Assembly (NCBI GenBank): GCA_900320055.1
Contig: ONQS01000003.1
Span: 1 to 64,000 of the forward strand
Reading direction: 5' to 3'
Source of the DNA: an uncultured Prevotellaceae bacterium
GTDB taxonomy: Bacteria > Bacteroidota > Bacteroidia > Bacteroidales > Muribaculaceae
DNA length: 64,000 bases
This document shows, piece after piece, positions 1 to 7,520 of the stretch; position 1 is the first letter of the stretch, and each line of letters starts with the position of its first letter. The position numbers and the translations under genes are program-made. The notes beneath the pieces are model-generated. The model had not been told where the DNA came from. It searched no databases and saw only the letters and a list, made by a program, of their open reading frames with translations.

Positions 1-52
1 GGGCGGTTAATACCACCAATGGGCCAACATCTATATCATTGCCTAAACGAAA

Positions 53-82
53 GCATCCGCGCCCCAATTTGAACGCGGATGC
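53..82 (-). terminator. Hairpin downstream of BspA-like gene
   Basis: Nine-base perfect arms (GCATCCGCG at 53-61 and CGCGGATGC at 74-82) with a 12-base loop. On the minus strand the stem is followed by a short T-rich stretch, so it could end the leftward transcript of the BspA-like gene, although the T-run is interrupted. It overlaps the start of the 61-bp tandem repeat. Confidence 0.35.
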
Positions 83-201
83 CCCTTTAAGCATTATCCA
101 TTATCCTTTATGCAGATCGCGCAGCGAGCGTAAACGCGGATGCCCCTTTAAGCATTATCCATTATCCTTTATGCAGATCGCGCAGCGAGCGTAAACGCGG
201 A
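72..201. repeat. 61-bp tandem repeat, two full copies
   Basis: A 61-base unit starting AACGCGGATGCCCC is repeated head to tail at about 72-132 and 133-193 with almost no differences, followed by a few bases of a third copy. It is non-coding and lies downstream of the BspA-like gene. With no unique spacers between copies it is not a CRISPR. Confidence 0.85.
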
Positions 202-231
202 AGCCTCTCTAAACTGCGAGCAACGCGAGCA

Positions 232-2373
232 TTACCAACGGCTGGAGAGCAGGTAGTCGATCAGAGCGGTAACGTCGCTGATGTTGACGCTGCTGTCCTG
301 ATTACAGTCGGCGGCCGGGTTGCTAATGGTGCCGCCGCCCAGCAGCAAGTCGATCAGGGCTGTCACGTCGCTAATGTTCACGCTGCCGTCGCCGTTCACG
401 TCGCCACGCAGGCTGGCGTTCTTATCGGTGAAGTAGCCCGGGTTGCTCGTGCCGCCGTCGATGTGGGCATAGTCCTTGTTCACATGGTTGGCATCATAGG
501 TCGTGCCCTGGCCACCCACCAGACTAGTGCAGTTATTGAACATATTTATGGAGCTCGTCACAGCAGTTGTGTTCCAGCCTCGGCCCACATAGATGGTCCG
601 CAGATTGTAGCAGTTATAGAACATACGGAACATATCGGTTACATTGGCCGTGTTGAAACCGCTCAAGTCAAGGCTTGTCAAACCAGTGCAGTTATTAAAC
701 ATGTCAGACATGTTGGTCACCTCGCTGGTTTTCAGGTACTCCATGCCTGTGACGGATTGAAGATTCTCCATCAGGCAGAACCAATAGTAGGTTGTCGTTG
801 GGCGGGCATCAGCGAACGAGGGATCAAAGACTACTTTGGTCACATTATGACAGGTGCCGTCGTTGTACCAAGCAGGCCGATCGTAGACGTATTTCATGTT
901 CAGATTGTAGGTTGTGCCCGTGCGGCTGTAACGCTGGTTGTCGTAGTAGAATGTGAGCGTCGTGTTCGACGACGTGTAGCAGGCATAGGCCATAGGCGAG
1001 TTCTTATCGGAGAAGTAGCCTGGGTTGCTGGGGCCACCATCGAGGTGGGCATAAGTGGCGTCATTGTGGTCGGAGCTATAGGTCGTGCCCTGGCCGCCCA
1101 CCAAGCTGGTGCAATTCCAGAACATGCCTTCAGAGTTAGTCACGGCCGCCGTACTCCAGCTACTGCTCGCATAGATAGTTTGCAAATTGCCGCAGTCATA
1201 GAACATGTAACTCATCTTGGTCACTTTGAACGTGTTGAAACTGCTCAAATCAAGGCTCGTCAATTTTGCACAGCCCCTAAACATCCAAACCATATTTGTC
1301 ACTTCATTAGTGCTCAGATAGCTCATGCCCGTGATGGATTCAAGATTCGTCATATCCAGAAACCAATCGAAGGTAGTCGTTGGGCGGGCATCAGCGAACG
1401 AGGGATCAAAGACCACCTTAGTCACATTCTCATAGGTGCCGTCCCTGTGCCAGCCGACACTATTTTCGTCCGTGTTCAGGTCGTAGGTCGTGCCCGGGCG
1501 GGAGAAGCGCTGATTGTCGTAGTAGAACGTCAGCGTCGTGTTATCAGGAGTGTAGCAGGCATAGGCCTCGGTGCAAGCAGTGAAGTAACCTGGGTCGCTG
1601 GGGCCGCCGTCGAGGTGGGCGTAGTCCTTGTTATAGTGGATGTAATCGTAGGCCGTGCCCTGGCCACCCACCAGGCTAGTGCAGTTATAGAACATCATCA
1701 ATGAGGACGTCACGGCCGCCGTGCTCCAACCACTGCCTGCATAAATAGTTCGCAGATTTTGGCAGTCAAAGAACATGTTTTTCATATCGGTCACCTTGGA
1801 CGTGTCGAAACTGGTCAAGTCAAGGCTCGTCAAGCCTGAGCAATTAGAGAACATGGAAAACATATCGGTCACCTTGGACGTGTCGAAACTGCTCAAGTCA
1901 AGGCTCGTCAAACCTGAGCAATAATAGAACATGGAAGACATATCAGTTACCTTGGACGTGTCGAAGCGACTCAAGTCAAGGCTCGTCAAGTTACTGCATA
2001 CACCGAACATACAAGTCATATCGGTCACCCCACTGGTGTTCAGGTATTCCTTCATGCCCACGATGGTTTGAAGATTTTGCATGCCATAGAACCAATAGTA
2101 GGTGGACGTTGGCCGAGCATCAGCAAACGAGGGGGCAAAGACCACCTTAGTCACACTGGTAAAGGTGCCGTCTGTTTTCCAACCGGGATCGTTGGCGCCT
2201 GTGTTCAGGTCGTAGGTCACTCCAGTGCGGCTGCTGCGGTAGTTGTCGTAGTAGAACGTCAGCGTCGTGTTCGACGGCGTGTAGTTGGCATAGGCCTCGA
2301 CAGCGCTGGCGCCGAGAGCACACATCATGGCCGCCACCAGGACGGCGAGTCTGAAAAGTAGTGCTTTTTTCAT
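232..2373 (-). CDS. BspA-like DUF285 surface protein with dockerin-like C-terminus
   Basis: A 713-residue secreted protein. Residues 1-27 form a signal peptide ending in an ASA-type site. The body is three large tandem units (about 27-267, 270-457 and 462-651), each starting AYAxYT and ending GGxSxPGYF. Each contains BspA/DUF285 leucine-rich segments with the pattern TSKVTDMxxMFxxC and LTSLDLS; unit 1 has extra copies. Residues 657-711 are two dockerin-type calcium loops (GDVNGDGSVNISDV and CNQDSSVNISDV), each followed by TALIDxLL. DUF285 proteins of this order are surface adhesin-like proteins of unknown ligand. The dockerin-like pair may mediate protein attachment or only bind calcium. No enzyme motif is visible. 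Similar dockerin-like modules occur in two other proteins of the window. Confidence 0.85.
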   Translation of the reverse strand: MKKALLFRLAVLVAAMMCALGASAVEAYANYTPSNTTLTFYYDNYRSSRTGVTYDLNTGANDPGWKTDGTFTSVTKVVFAPSFADARPTSTYYWFYGMQNLQTIVGMKEYLNTSGVTDMTCMFGVCSNLTSLDLSRFDTSKVTDMSSMFYYCSGLTSLDLSSFDTSKVTDMFSMFSNCSGLTSLDLTSFDTSKVTDMKNMFFDCQNLRTIYAGSGWSTAAVTSSLMMFYNCTSLVGGQGTAYDYIHYNKDYAHLDGGPSDPGYFTACTEAYACYTPDNTTLTFYYDNQRFSRPGTTYDLNTDENSVGWHRDGTYENVTKVVFDPSFADARPTTTFDWFLDMTNLESITGMSYLSTNEVTNMVWMFRGCAKLTSLDLSSFNTFKVTKMSYMFYDCGNLQTIYASSSWSTAAVTNSEGMFWNCTSLVGGQGTTYSSDHNDATYAHLDGGPSNPGYFSDKNSPMAYACYTSSNTTLTFYYDNQRYSRTGTTYNLNMKYVYDRPAWYNDGTCHNVTKVVFDPSFADARPTTTYYWFCLMENLQSVTGMEYLKTSEVTNMSDMFNNCTGLTSLDLSGFNTANVTDMFRMFYNCYNLRTIYVGRGWNTTAVTSSINMFNNCTSLVGGQGTTYDANHVNKDYAHIDGGTSNPGYFTDKNASLRGDVNGDGSVNISDVTALIDLLLGGGTISNPAADCNQDSSVNISDVTALIDYLLSSRW

Positions 2374-2412
2374 AATTGATAGGTTTTATAGGGTTAAAAG
2401 TGTTATTTGTCG

Positions 2413-2420
2413 CAAATTTA
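2413..2420 (-). promoter_or_regulatory. -7 element for BspA-like gene
   Basis: TAAATTTG on the minus strand, about 40 bases before the ATG, matches the Bacteroidota -7 consensus. I see no clear -33 TTG at the usual distance. Confidence 0.5.
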
Positions 2421-2629
2421 GTAAAGATTTGATTAAAATAAAAGAAAAAGACAAAAAAAGTTTCACTCGCTTTGCTCGTGCAAGGTGGGCTGCGCCTCAG
2501 CAATTGAAAGCAAACTTCCATTGCGTTCGGCTTGAACCACCTTTCTAGTTTGAATCCGCGCCCTTATCTCCCCCATGCCAAGCCGCCAAGATTTTTTGGT
2601 CGGCGAATTATAAGGATTAAAATTATTAT

Positions 2630-2792
2630 TGTCCGGGGAAAGTTTAGCAGGCCAGGAGGCCTGCACAAGGCCACGGCCTTGTGCAGGTCATTCGACCTGC
2701 CCGCCTGACATAGCAAGCCCCCTCGCGTAAGGCCGCCATAAAAGCATTGATTTCAATGTGTTTATGCACCCTTGGCGATTTTTCCCCGGACA
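2630..2792. mobile_element. 163-bp MITE-like element with 12-bp terminal inverted repeats
   Basis: TGTCCGGGGAAA at 2630-2641 is matched by its exact reverse complement at 2781-2792. Between them lie three hairpins that share arms: 2647-2664 (7-bp stem), 2661-2686 (12-bp stem, CTGCACAAGGCC, two-base loop) and 2683-2700 (7-bp stem). There is no coding capacity. The layout suits a non-autonomous transposon derivative, but I see no target-site duplication. Confidence 0.5.
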
Positions 2793-2952
2793 GCAGCGCG
2801 ATCATAATTCCCTCGTACGTGGTTTTGCAACAGCCTCATGGCGAAGCCCCGGGCTGATAAAGAGGTCTGATCAACAGATTTATTGATTAACTCGGTAGTA
2901 ACTATGAAGTAGCCGATGCCGTTGATTCTATGATGATTAGAAAAATGTTTTT

Positions 2953-2979
2953 ACATCAAAAATACCGTCCCCATTTTAC
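2953..2979 (+). repeat. REP-like repeat copy 1
   Basis: 27 bases beginning ACATCAAAA and ending CCCCATTTTAC. It differs from the copy at 4577 at three positions and is inverted relative to the copy at 4338-4362. The core (GGGACGGTTCT-like on the other strand) resembles repeats commonly found beside REP-associated tyrosine transposases. Confidence 0.7.
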
Positions 2980-3058
2980 TTGTTAAAAAGACTATCAAGT
3001 CCAACTATGAATATCATAATCTATGATGTATGGATATTTTCATAATAATCCTTTATCT

Positions 3059-3604
3059 TCATTGTTGAACAATATAAATACTCATATCGTTCTTAGATAC
3101 TTTAAACGAATGTTTCCATATAGATTGGCCCACACTCAGTATTGTCTTTGTCTCACAAATACAATTTTTTATCACGATTATTTCATCCCTTTTAAAATAC
3201 CGACTTGACAAATGATTAGCCCATTCACTTAATGCGTCTAGCTGGTTGAATGCTTGTAATTGTTTAACATAGGTACCCCCTTTGAAAAGCACAACAATCA
3301 CGAAAAATGATGGATTGCTAATTTGTTGTAAATCAAAGTGCTCAATAATATGCACATCAATTCTTTTGCCATTAATAATTTGAAACATATAACTTATATT
3401 CTTCATTCTTTGAAGACAACAAGTGTATGTAATGCCAGAGTTTATTTCCTCTCGCATTTTATTTTTCCCCTTTTCCTTTATAAATGGGAAACTAATATGG
3501 TCAATCCAAGAGAATAGTGCTTGCTTCTTACTCTCACTTTTAAGCTGCAGAACACTAATTGAATTTCCATATTCATAATCCGCAATAATTGTATATCTTT
3601 TCAT
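3059..3604 (-). CDS. AT-rich hypothetical protein with internal duplication
   Basis: A 181-residue protein that I do not recognise. The start is placed at the Met of MKRYTIIADYEYG, which has an AAGAAG-like ribosome site; a longer frame exists upstream but lacks one. Base composition is far more AT-rich than the neighbours, and AT-ending codons dominate, suggesting foreign origin. The two halves look related: a segment with QLKSESKKQALFSWIDHIS near residues 18-45 and one with QLQAFNQLDALSEWANHLS near 125-150 share spacing and key residues. No signal peptide or membrane segment is visible. It follows the gene at 3695-4300 by 90 bases in the same direction, probably in one transcript. Small-protein cargo such as an immunity-type factor is possible but unproven. 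Confidence 0.6.
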   Translation of the reverse strand: MKRYTIIADYEYGNSISVLQLKSESKKQALFSWIDHISFPFIKEKGKNKMREEINSGITYTCCLQRMKNISYMFQIINGKRIDVHIIEHFDLQQISNPSFFVIVVLFKGGTYVKQLQAFNQLDALSEWANHLSSRYFKRDEIIVIKNCICETKTILSVGQSIWKHSFKVSKNDMSIYIVQQ

Positions 3605-3694
3605 ATTATCTTCTTTTCTTGTGCTTATCCCTGTTAGCATGATTCTCACCATTAAAATCTTTTCGTTGACGAGCCCTATTCATTTATAAGATAA

Positions 3695-4300
3695 TCAAAT
3701 GATAATTCCCAGATTATTAATTGTAGTTTCTTGCCATAAAAGAAGTTTTTCTATTCCACTTATACGGTTTTCTGTTTGAATTTGTTGAAGCAAAAACTGA
3801 GCGCGCTCTTTTTCTGCATCATACCAATTTTCATTTGATTTATTGATAATATGCATCATTTTTAACAAATAAGTTTTTGCATCATTCATTTTATCAATGG
3901 CAAACAATGAGCAAGCAAGATCTTCATATTTTGCAACCTTATTACCATAATAATTATGTTTTGTTGCATAGCGAATGAAGTCTTCAAAAGATAACAAACG
4001 ATCAAAAACAGTAAAACTTTCAATCTCTGATTGTAATCTCTGAAGAGAATTCAATGTCCAATACGAACCAATCCTATCTCCCAAATTAAACGAAAATGTA
4101 ACAAAAGGTATAAAAAGACATTGAGTGAAGTATTGCAAAAAGAATGCATCTTTCATGTCTGTGGAATCAATGTAAAACCCATTGATAATAGCACAACCGG
4201 ATTCATGCTTTATAACTTGATATGCACAACAATTCTGCTTTAGAAATGAATCAGGCAGCTTAAGATTATTTATAATCTTTTGTTTATCTTTTTGTTTCAT
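3695..4300 (-). CDS. AT-rich hypothetical protein
   Basis: A 201-residue protein of unknown function. The start is set at MKQKDKQKIINN because AGAGG lies 9 bases upstream; the frame could extend 30 residues further but that part overlaps a transposase remnant and a repeat. No signal peptide. The C-terminal half (KYEDLACSLFAIDKMNDA onward) looks helical and TPR-like, ending in an IEKLLLWQE helix. Codon use is strongly AT-biased like the gene at 3059-3604. The ATG lies 4 bases beyond the stop of the truncated transposase frame, so it is probably expressed from the transposase promoter at 4498-4528. Confidence 0.6.
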   Translation of the reverse strand: MKQKDKQKIINNLKLPDSFLKQNCCAYQVIKHESGCAIINGFYIDSTDMKDAFFLQYFTQCLFIPFVTFSFNLGDRIGSYWTLNSLQRLQSEIESFTVFDRLLSFEDFIRYATKHNYYGNKVAKYEDLACSLFAIDKMNDAKTYLLKMMHIINKSNENWYDAEKERAQFLLQQIQTENRISGIEKLLLWQETTINNLGIII

Positions 4301-4304
4301 AACT

Positions 4305-4469
4305 CTATTTACCTCTGTCGCTGTGGTAGTAGGAATGAAAATAGGGACGGTTCTTTTGATGTAACTTGCCGCGGTCCTGATCGTCGGCAAAGATGTCTTG
4401 GCGGTCGATACCGCGCAGCATCACGTGGTAAACGCCAGTATCGCTATGTTGTCGGCTAGTGCGTGGCAT
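4305..4469 (-). pseudogene. Truncated REP-associated (Y1/IS200-like) transposase
   Basis: Reading leftward from the ATG at 4469, the first 34 or so codons give MPRTSRQHSDTGVYHVMLRG then IDRQDIFADDQDR, the typical N-terminus of RAYT/IS200-like tyrosine transposases. After DQDRGK the frame runs directly into the REP-like repeat (giving LHQKNRPYF) and stops after 54 codons, so the catalytic HUH and tyrosine regions are missing. The full family is usually 150-300 residues. The simplest reading is an internal deletion that joined codon 34 or so to a distal repeat copy. It retains a good promoter. Confidence 0.75.
4338..4362 (-). repeat. REP-like repeat copy 2 (inverted)
   Basis: On the plus strand it reads AAAATAGGGACGG followed by TTCTTTTGATGT, the exact reverse complement of bases 4577-4601. 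It is inverted relative to both other copies, so pairs 2953/4362 and 4338/4603 each have terminal-inverted-repeat geometry. Confidence 0.8.
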
Positions 4470-4497
4470 AGTTGGAAGAGTGACAAATGTTAGACCG

Positions 4498-4528
4498 CAA
4501 AGTTAGCCATTTTTAATCAAGAAACAAA
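4498..4528 (-). promoter_or_regulatory. Promoter of transposase remnant / AT-rich genes
   Basis: Minus strand: TTTG at 4528-4525 and TAACTTTG at 4505-4498, spaced 19 bases, a near-ideal Bacteroidota promoter. It reads into the truncated transposase and then the two AT-rich genes. Confidence 0.65.
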
Positions 4529-4576
4529 ATCGGGTCGCTTTTTTAGTACAAAGGGCAGATTGCTTCGTGAAAAAAT

Positions 4577-4603
4577 ACATCAAAAGAACCGTCCCTATTT
4601 TAC
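4577..4603 (+). repeat. REP-like repeat copy 3
   Basis: Starts ACATCAAAAGAACC and ends CCTATTTTAC, in the orientation of copy 1. It ends 5 bases before the -33 element of luxS. Confidence 0.8.
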
Positions 4604-4607
4604 CCTT

Positions 4608-4639
4608 TTTGGGGGATTGGGGGAAATTGATTACCTTTG
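4608..4639 (+). promoter_or_regulatory. luxS promoter
   Basis: TTTG at 4608-4611 and TACCTTTG at 4632-4639, spaced 20 bases, with the luxS ATG 28 bases downstream. The -33 element directly abuts the third REP-like repeat. Confidence 0.7.
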
Positions 4640-4667
4640 CCGGCGAGAATTTAACTATAAAAATAAT

Positions 4668-5162
4668 ATGGAAGTCATTCAAAGTTTTACAATCGACCAC
4701 ACGCGACTGAAGCCGGGCATCTATGTGTCCCGCGAGGATAAAGGATTCACCACATTTGACCTGCGCATCACCGAGCCTAACCAGGAGCCTGCTGTGGCTC
4801 CCGCTGCCATGCACAGTCTGGAGCACCTGATGGCCACATGGTTCCGCAACAGCGAGGCCAAGGATGACGTGGTCTATGTGGGTCCTATGGGTTGTCTCAC
4901 AGGCATGTATATCATCATGACGGGTAACTATACTGTCGAGGACATGCGCCGCCTCACCATCGAGTGCCTGCAGTGGATCCTAGAGCAGGACGAGGTGCCT
5001 GCCACGCGTCCCGAGGCCTGCGGCAACTACCTGCTGCACGACCTGCCCATGTGCAAGTGGGAGAGCGCCCGCTATCTCGACCGTCTGCAGCACGACTTCC
5101 ACAGCGAGTATGCCAAACTGCAGATCATCCTGGACGACGGCAAGGTGTTTGCCGACGCCTAG
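4668..5162 (+). CDS. luxS: S-ribosylhomocysteine lyase LuxS
   Basis: A 164-residue cytoplasmic enzyme that cleaves S-ribosylhomocysteine to homocysteine and DPD, the autoinducer-2 precursor, in the activated methyl cycle. The metal site is visible as H49-S-L-E52-H53 plus C118 (PEACGNY), and the catalytic cysteine is C76 in GPMGCLTG. Length and motif spacing match the family. The start at MEVIQSFT is chosen because the frame upstream overlaps the promoter and repeat. It is a single-gene unit with its own promoter and a strong terminator, so a housekeeping methyl-cycle role is as likely as signalling. Confidence 0.97.
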   Translation: MEVIQSFTIDHTRLKPGIYVSREDKGFTTFDLRITEPNQEPAVAPAAMHSLEHLMATWFRNSEAKDDVVYVGPMGCLTGMYIIMTGNYTVEDMRRLTIECLQWILEQDEVPATRPEACGNYLLHDLPMCKWESARYLDRLQHDFHSEYAKLQIILDDGKVFADA

Positions 5163-5202
5163 GCATCTCACACTTCATCCTGCTGCCTAGCCCGAATATA
5201 CG

Positions 5203-5249
5203 ACAGCACCGAACAACCTATCTGGATTGTCCGGTGCTGTGCCGTTTTT
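5203..5249 (+). terminator. luxS rho-independent terminator
   Basis: Nine-base stem ACAGCACCG (5203-5211) with CGGTGCTGT (5232-5240), an inner ACAA/TTGT pairing and a TTTTT run at 5244-5248. Confidence 0.85.
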
Positions 5250-5264
5250 GGACAGAGGTGGCGG

Positions 5265-6116
5265 TTAGTTGCGGAGGATTTTTTTGCCATCTTGGATGAC
5301 GATGCCGTGGGTGGCGTCCGAGGCCTGGATACCGTCCAGGCGGTAGGCCTGTCCGTCGGTGATGGTGGCGGGCTGCATCACCTCGGTAAGTCTTGAGGCC
5401 TGTCCCGTCTTTTCGAGGTACTCGGCTTGGGCCTTGGCCATCTGCTCGCGGAACTCAGCGCTGCCGTGCAACGCCGAGTAGCCGATGCTGGCTGCCACGC
5501 GGCTGGCATCCACGTCGCTCTGCCAGTGGGCGCCCACAATCACGCGGCTCTCGCCATACATCCATCCACGGGCAAAGATGGTGTCGGCAGCGGCCGGATT
5601 GACCTCGGCCAGCAGCAGGGCGGCGGTCCAGCCGCGCATGGTGTGGCCCGAGGGGTAGGAACCCTCGCCAGTGAGTTCGGCCTCCTCGTCGGTGAGCATC
5701 TTGTCCTGGAAGCGCTCAAAGGGGCGCTGGCGCTTGTAGAATGCCTTAGGGGCGACGCGCATGGCGTCGGTCGTGGTCAGGCTGGTGACCATCAGTTTCC
5801 AGATTTCGGGCGTGTTTTCGGGACTGATGTGCAGACCAAAGGGCACATCAAACTCGGCCAGCAGGGCCTCGTAGGACCACACGGCGTCGCGCTTGGCGAT
5901 CTCGGCACGCTCGGGGTCGAGGCGTTGCTGCTTGCCCCACGAGAAACGCATCATGTCGTTGGCAAACTCGGGACTGTCAAATGCCGGGGGAGCGGGCAGG
6001 CACTTGATGAGGTTAGGCAGTTGGTCTACAGTGAAGTAGGGTTGAACTTCGGTCTGGGCATTGAGCGTCATAGCGGCCATCAATGCGGCCATAACGATTA
6101 CAATATTCTTCTTCAT
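5265..6116 (-). CDS. Secreted PAP2-family (class A-like) acid phosphatase
   Basis: A 283-residue protein with signal peptide (residues 1-20, cleavage after LNA). The full phosphatase signature is present: K124-x6-R131-P132, P155-S-G-H158 and S190-R191-x5-H197-x3-D201, where H158 and H197 act on the phosphate. Family members release phosphate from varied monoesters in the periplasm or outside. The last 22 or so residues (THGIVIQDGKKILRN) resemble the short degenerate tail found at the end of many exported Bacteroidales proteins. Divergently transcribed from the MscS gene; tail-to-tail with luxS. Confidence 0.92.
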   Translation of the reverse strand: MKKNIVIVMAALMAAMTLNAQTEVQPYFTVDQLPNLIKCLPAPPAFDSPEFANDMMRFSWGKQQRLDPERAEIAKRDAVWSYEALLAEFDVPFGLHISPENTPEIWKLMVTSLTTTDAMRVAPKAFYKRQRPFERFQDKMLTDEEAELTGEGSYPSGHTMRGWTAALLLAEVNPAAADTIFARGWMYGESRVIVGAHWQSDVDASRVAASIGYSALHGSAEFREQMAKAQAEYLEKTGQASRLTEVMQPATITDGQAYRLDGIQASDATHGIVIQDGKKILRN

Positions 6117-6173
6117 AATAAAAAAGGATGATTGATAAAAAAGTATAAAAGGTTATGAATTGTTTTGATGCCC

Positions 6174-6181
6174 CAAAAGTA
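6174..6181 (-). promoter_or_regulatory. -7 element for acid phosphatase gene
   Basis: TACTTTTG on the minus strand, 57 bases upstream of the ATG. No clear -33 TTG. Confidence 0.45.
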
Positions 6182-6319
6182 CTACAAATAATTCATTCAG
6201 GTCATTCCCCTTCTCCAAAATCTTTTTATGGGGTGGACAAGGGGGCGGCAGAGCCGTCACTTTGTACCGTTTTCACGTTATTTAGTGTTGAATTAAGGGA
6301 TTTTTAGATGGGTTGATAT

Positions 6320-6327
6320 TATCTTTG
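6320..6327 (+). promoter_or_regulatory. -7 element for mscS-like gene
   Basis: TATCTTTG, 20 bases before the ATG. A GGAGG ribosome site (6340-6344) stands only 3 bases from the ATG. No well-placed -33 TTG. Confidence 0.5.
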
Positions 6328-6347
6328 CGGCTTAAAAACGGAGGATT

Positions 6348-7520
6348 ATGTTATTGAACAAGATATTGATGCAGATACCGATGGCGGCGCCCGACACGGT
6401 GGCGGCCAACAAGATCAAGGAGGCGACCAATGTGGTCACCTCGCATGTGGACTCGCTGACCAACCAGTTGCACCCCGACTCGATCGCGGCGTTGACTCCC
6501 GGCAAACTGGTGGACAAGTTCAAGTATCTGGATGTGGGCAGTCTGGTGACCTCGCTGTCTAACCAGATGATTTCGTTGGCGTTGCGCATCGTTGCTGCCA
6601 TCCTGATCTTCTACATCGGCAAGTTTATCATCAACAAGATCTACAGCGTGACGCGCGCCATCATGGTGCGCAAGGGCTTTGAGCGCTCGCTGACGTCGTT
6701 CCTGCTGTCGTTCATCAAGATGACGCTGCTGTTCCTGCTCATCATCACCGTGATCGGTGTGCTGGGCATCGAGACCAGTTCGTTTATCGCCATCTTTGCC
6801 AGTGCCGGTGTGGCCATCGGCATGGCGCTGAGCGGCACGCTACAGAACTTTGCCGGTGGCGTGCTCATCCTGTTGCTGAAGCCCTACAAGGTGGGCGAGT
6901 ACATCGAGTTTGGCGAGTACAAGGGCACGGTCAAGGAGATTCAGATATTCCACACCGTAATCAATACCTATAACAACGACCGCATCGTCATTCCCAACGG
7001 CGGTCTGGCCACCAGTTCGCTCAAGAATGTGAGCGCAGAGCCTTATCACCGCGTGGAGTGGCGCGTGGGCATCAGTTATGGCGACGATGTGTATGTGGCC
7101 CGTAAGGTCGCCCTCGACATCCTGGCCGCCGACGAGCGCATCGTGCATACCGATGCCGATGTCAAGCCGACCGATGAGCAACAGTCGCAACAGCCGACCG
7201 ACGCTGACAACGAGCGGACCGACGAGCGGCAGTCGTGGTGGCAACGCCTCTTCCACTGGCAACGCAAGCGCATCGAGCAGTGGAACGAGACCCAGGAGGC
7301 CCAACTCGCTGCCTTGGTGCCCAAGCCCAATTACCTGCCGTCGGTCAATGTGGAGAGCCTCGACGAGAGTCAGGTGACACTGATTGTGCGCGCATGGACC
7401 GAGATTGCCAACTACTGGCAGGTGCTCTATGACGTGAATGAACGCCTCTACAAGCAGTTGCCGCAGCATGGCATCCGCTTCCCGTTCCCGCAGATGGACG
7501 TGCATGTCAATAGTTTTTAG
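6348..7520 (+). CDS. MscS-family mechanosensitive ion channel
   Basis: A 390-residue inner-membrane channel. Three hydrophobic helices span about residues 70-165, with the pore-lining TM3 represented by FASAGVAIGMALSGTLQNFAGG, followed by the MscS beta domain (VGEYIEFGEYKGTVKEI and IVIPNGGLATSSLKNVS). Family members open under membrane tension to release solutes. Odd feature: about 55 hydrophilic residues (about 268-325, rich in Q, D, R and W) are inserted in the C-terminal alpha/beta domain, which then resumes with VTLIVRAWTE. The gene ends in a TAG belonging to a TTTTTAG heptamer run. Confidence 0.93.
   Translation: MLLNKILMQIPMAAPDTVAANKIKEATNVVTSHVDSLTNQLHPDSIAALTPGKLVDKFKYLDVGSLVTSLSNQMISLALRIVAAILIFYIGKFIINKIYSVTRAIMVRKGFERSLTSFLLSFIKMTLLFLLIITVIGVLGIETSSFIAIFASAGVAIGMALSGTLQNFAGGVLILLLKPYKVGEYIEFGEYKGTVKEIQIFHTVINTYNNDRIVIPNGGLATSSLKNVSAEPYHRVEWRVGISYGDDVYVARKVALDILAADERIVHTDADVKPTDEQQSQQPTDADNERTDERQSWWQRLFHWQRKRIEQWNETQEAQLAALVPKPNYLPSVNVESLDESQVTLIVRAWTEIANYWQVLYDVNERLYKQLPQHGIRFPFPQMDVHVNSF

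Larger units (their letters stand above)
2374..3058. other. 685-base intergenic region
   Basis: No convincing gene. Holds the promoter of the BspA-like gene, a 163-base element with inverted ends and nested hairpins (2630-2792), and the first REP-like repeat (2953-2979). Short open frames here lack family resemblance and a start context. Confidence 0.6.

Noticed and set aside
463-1704. 413-codon plus-strand frame opposite the BspA-like gene
   Set aside because: Its internal repeats only reflect the repeat structure of the real minus-strand gene.
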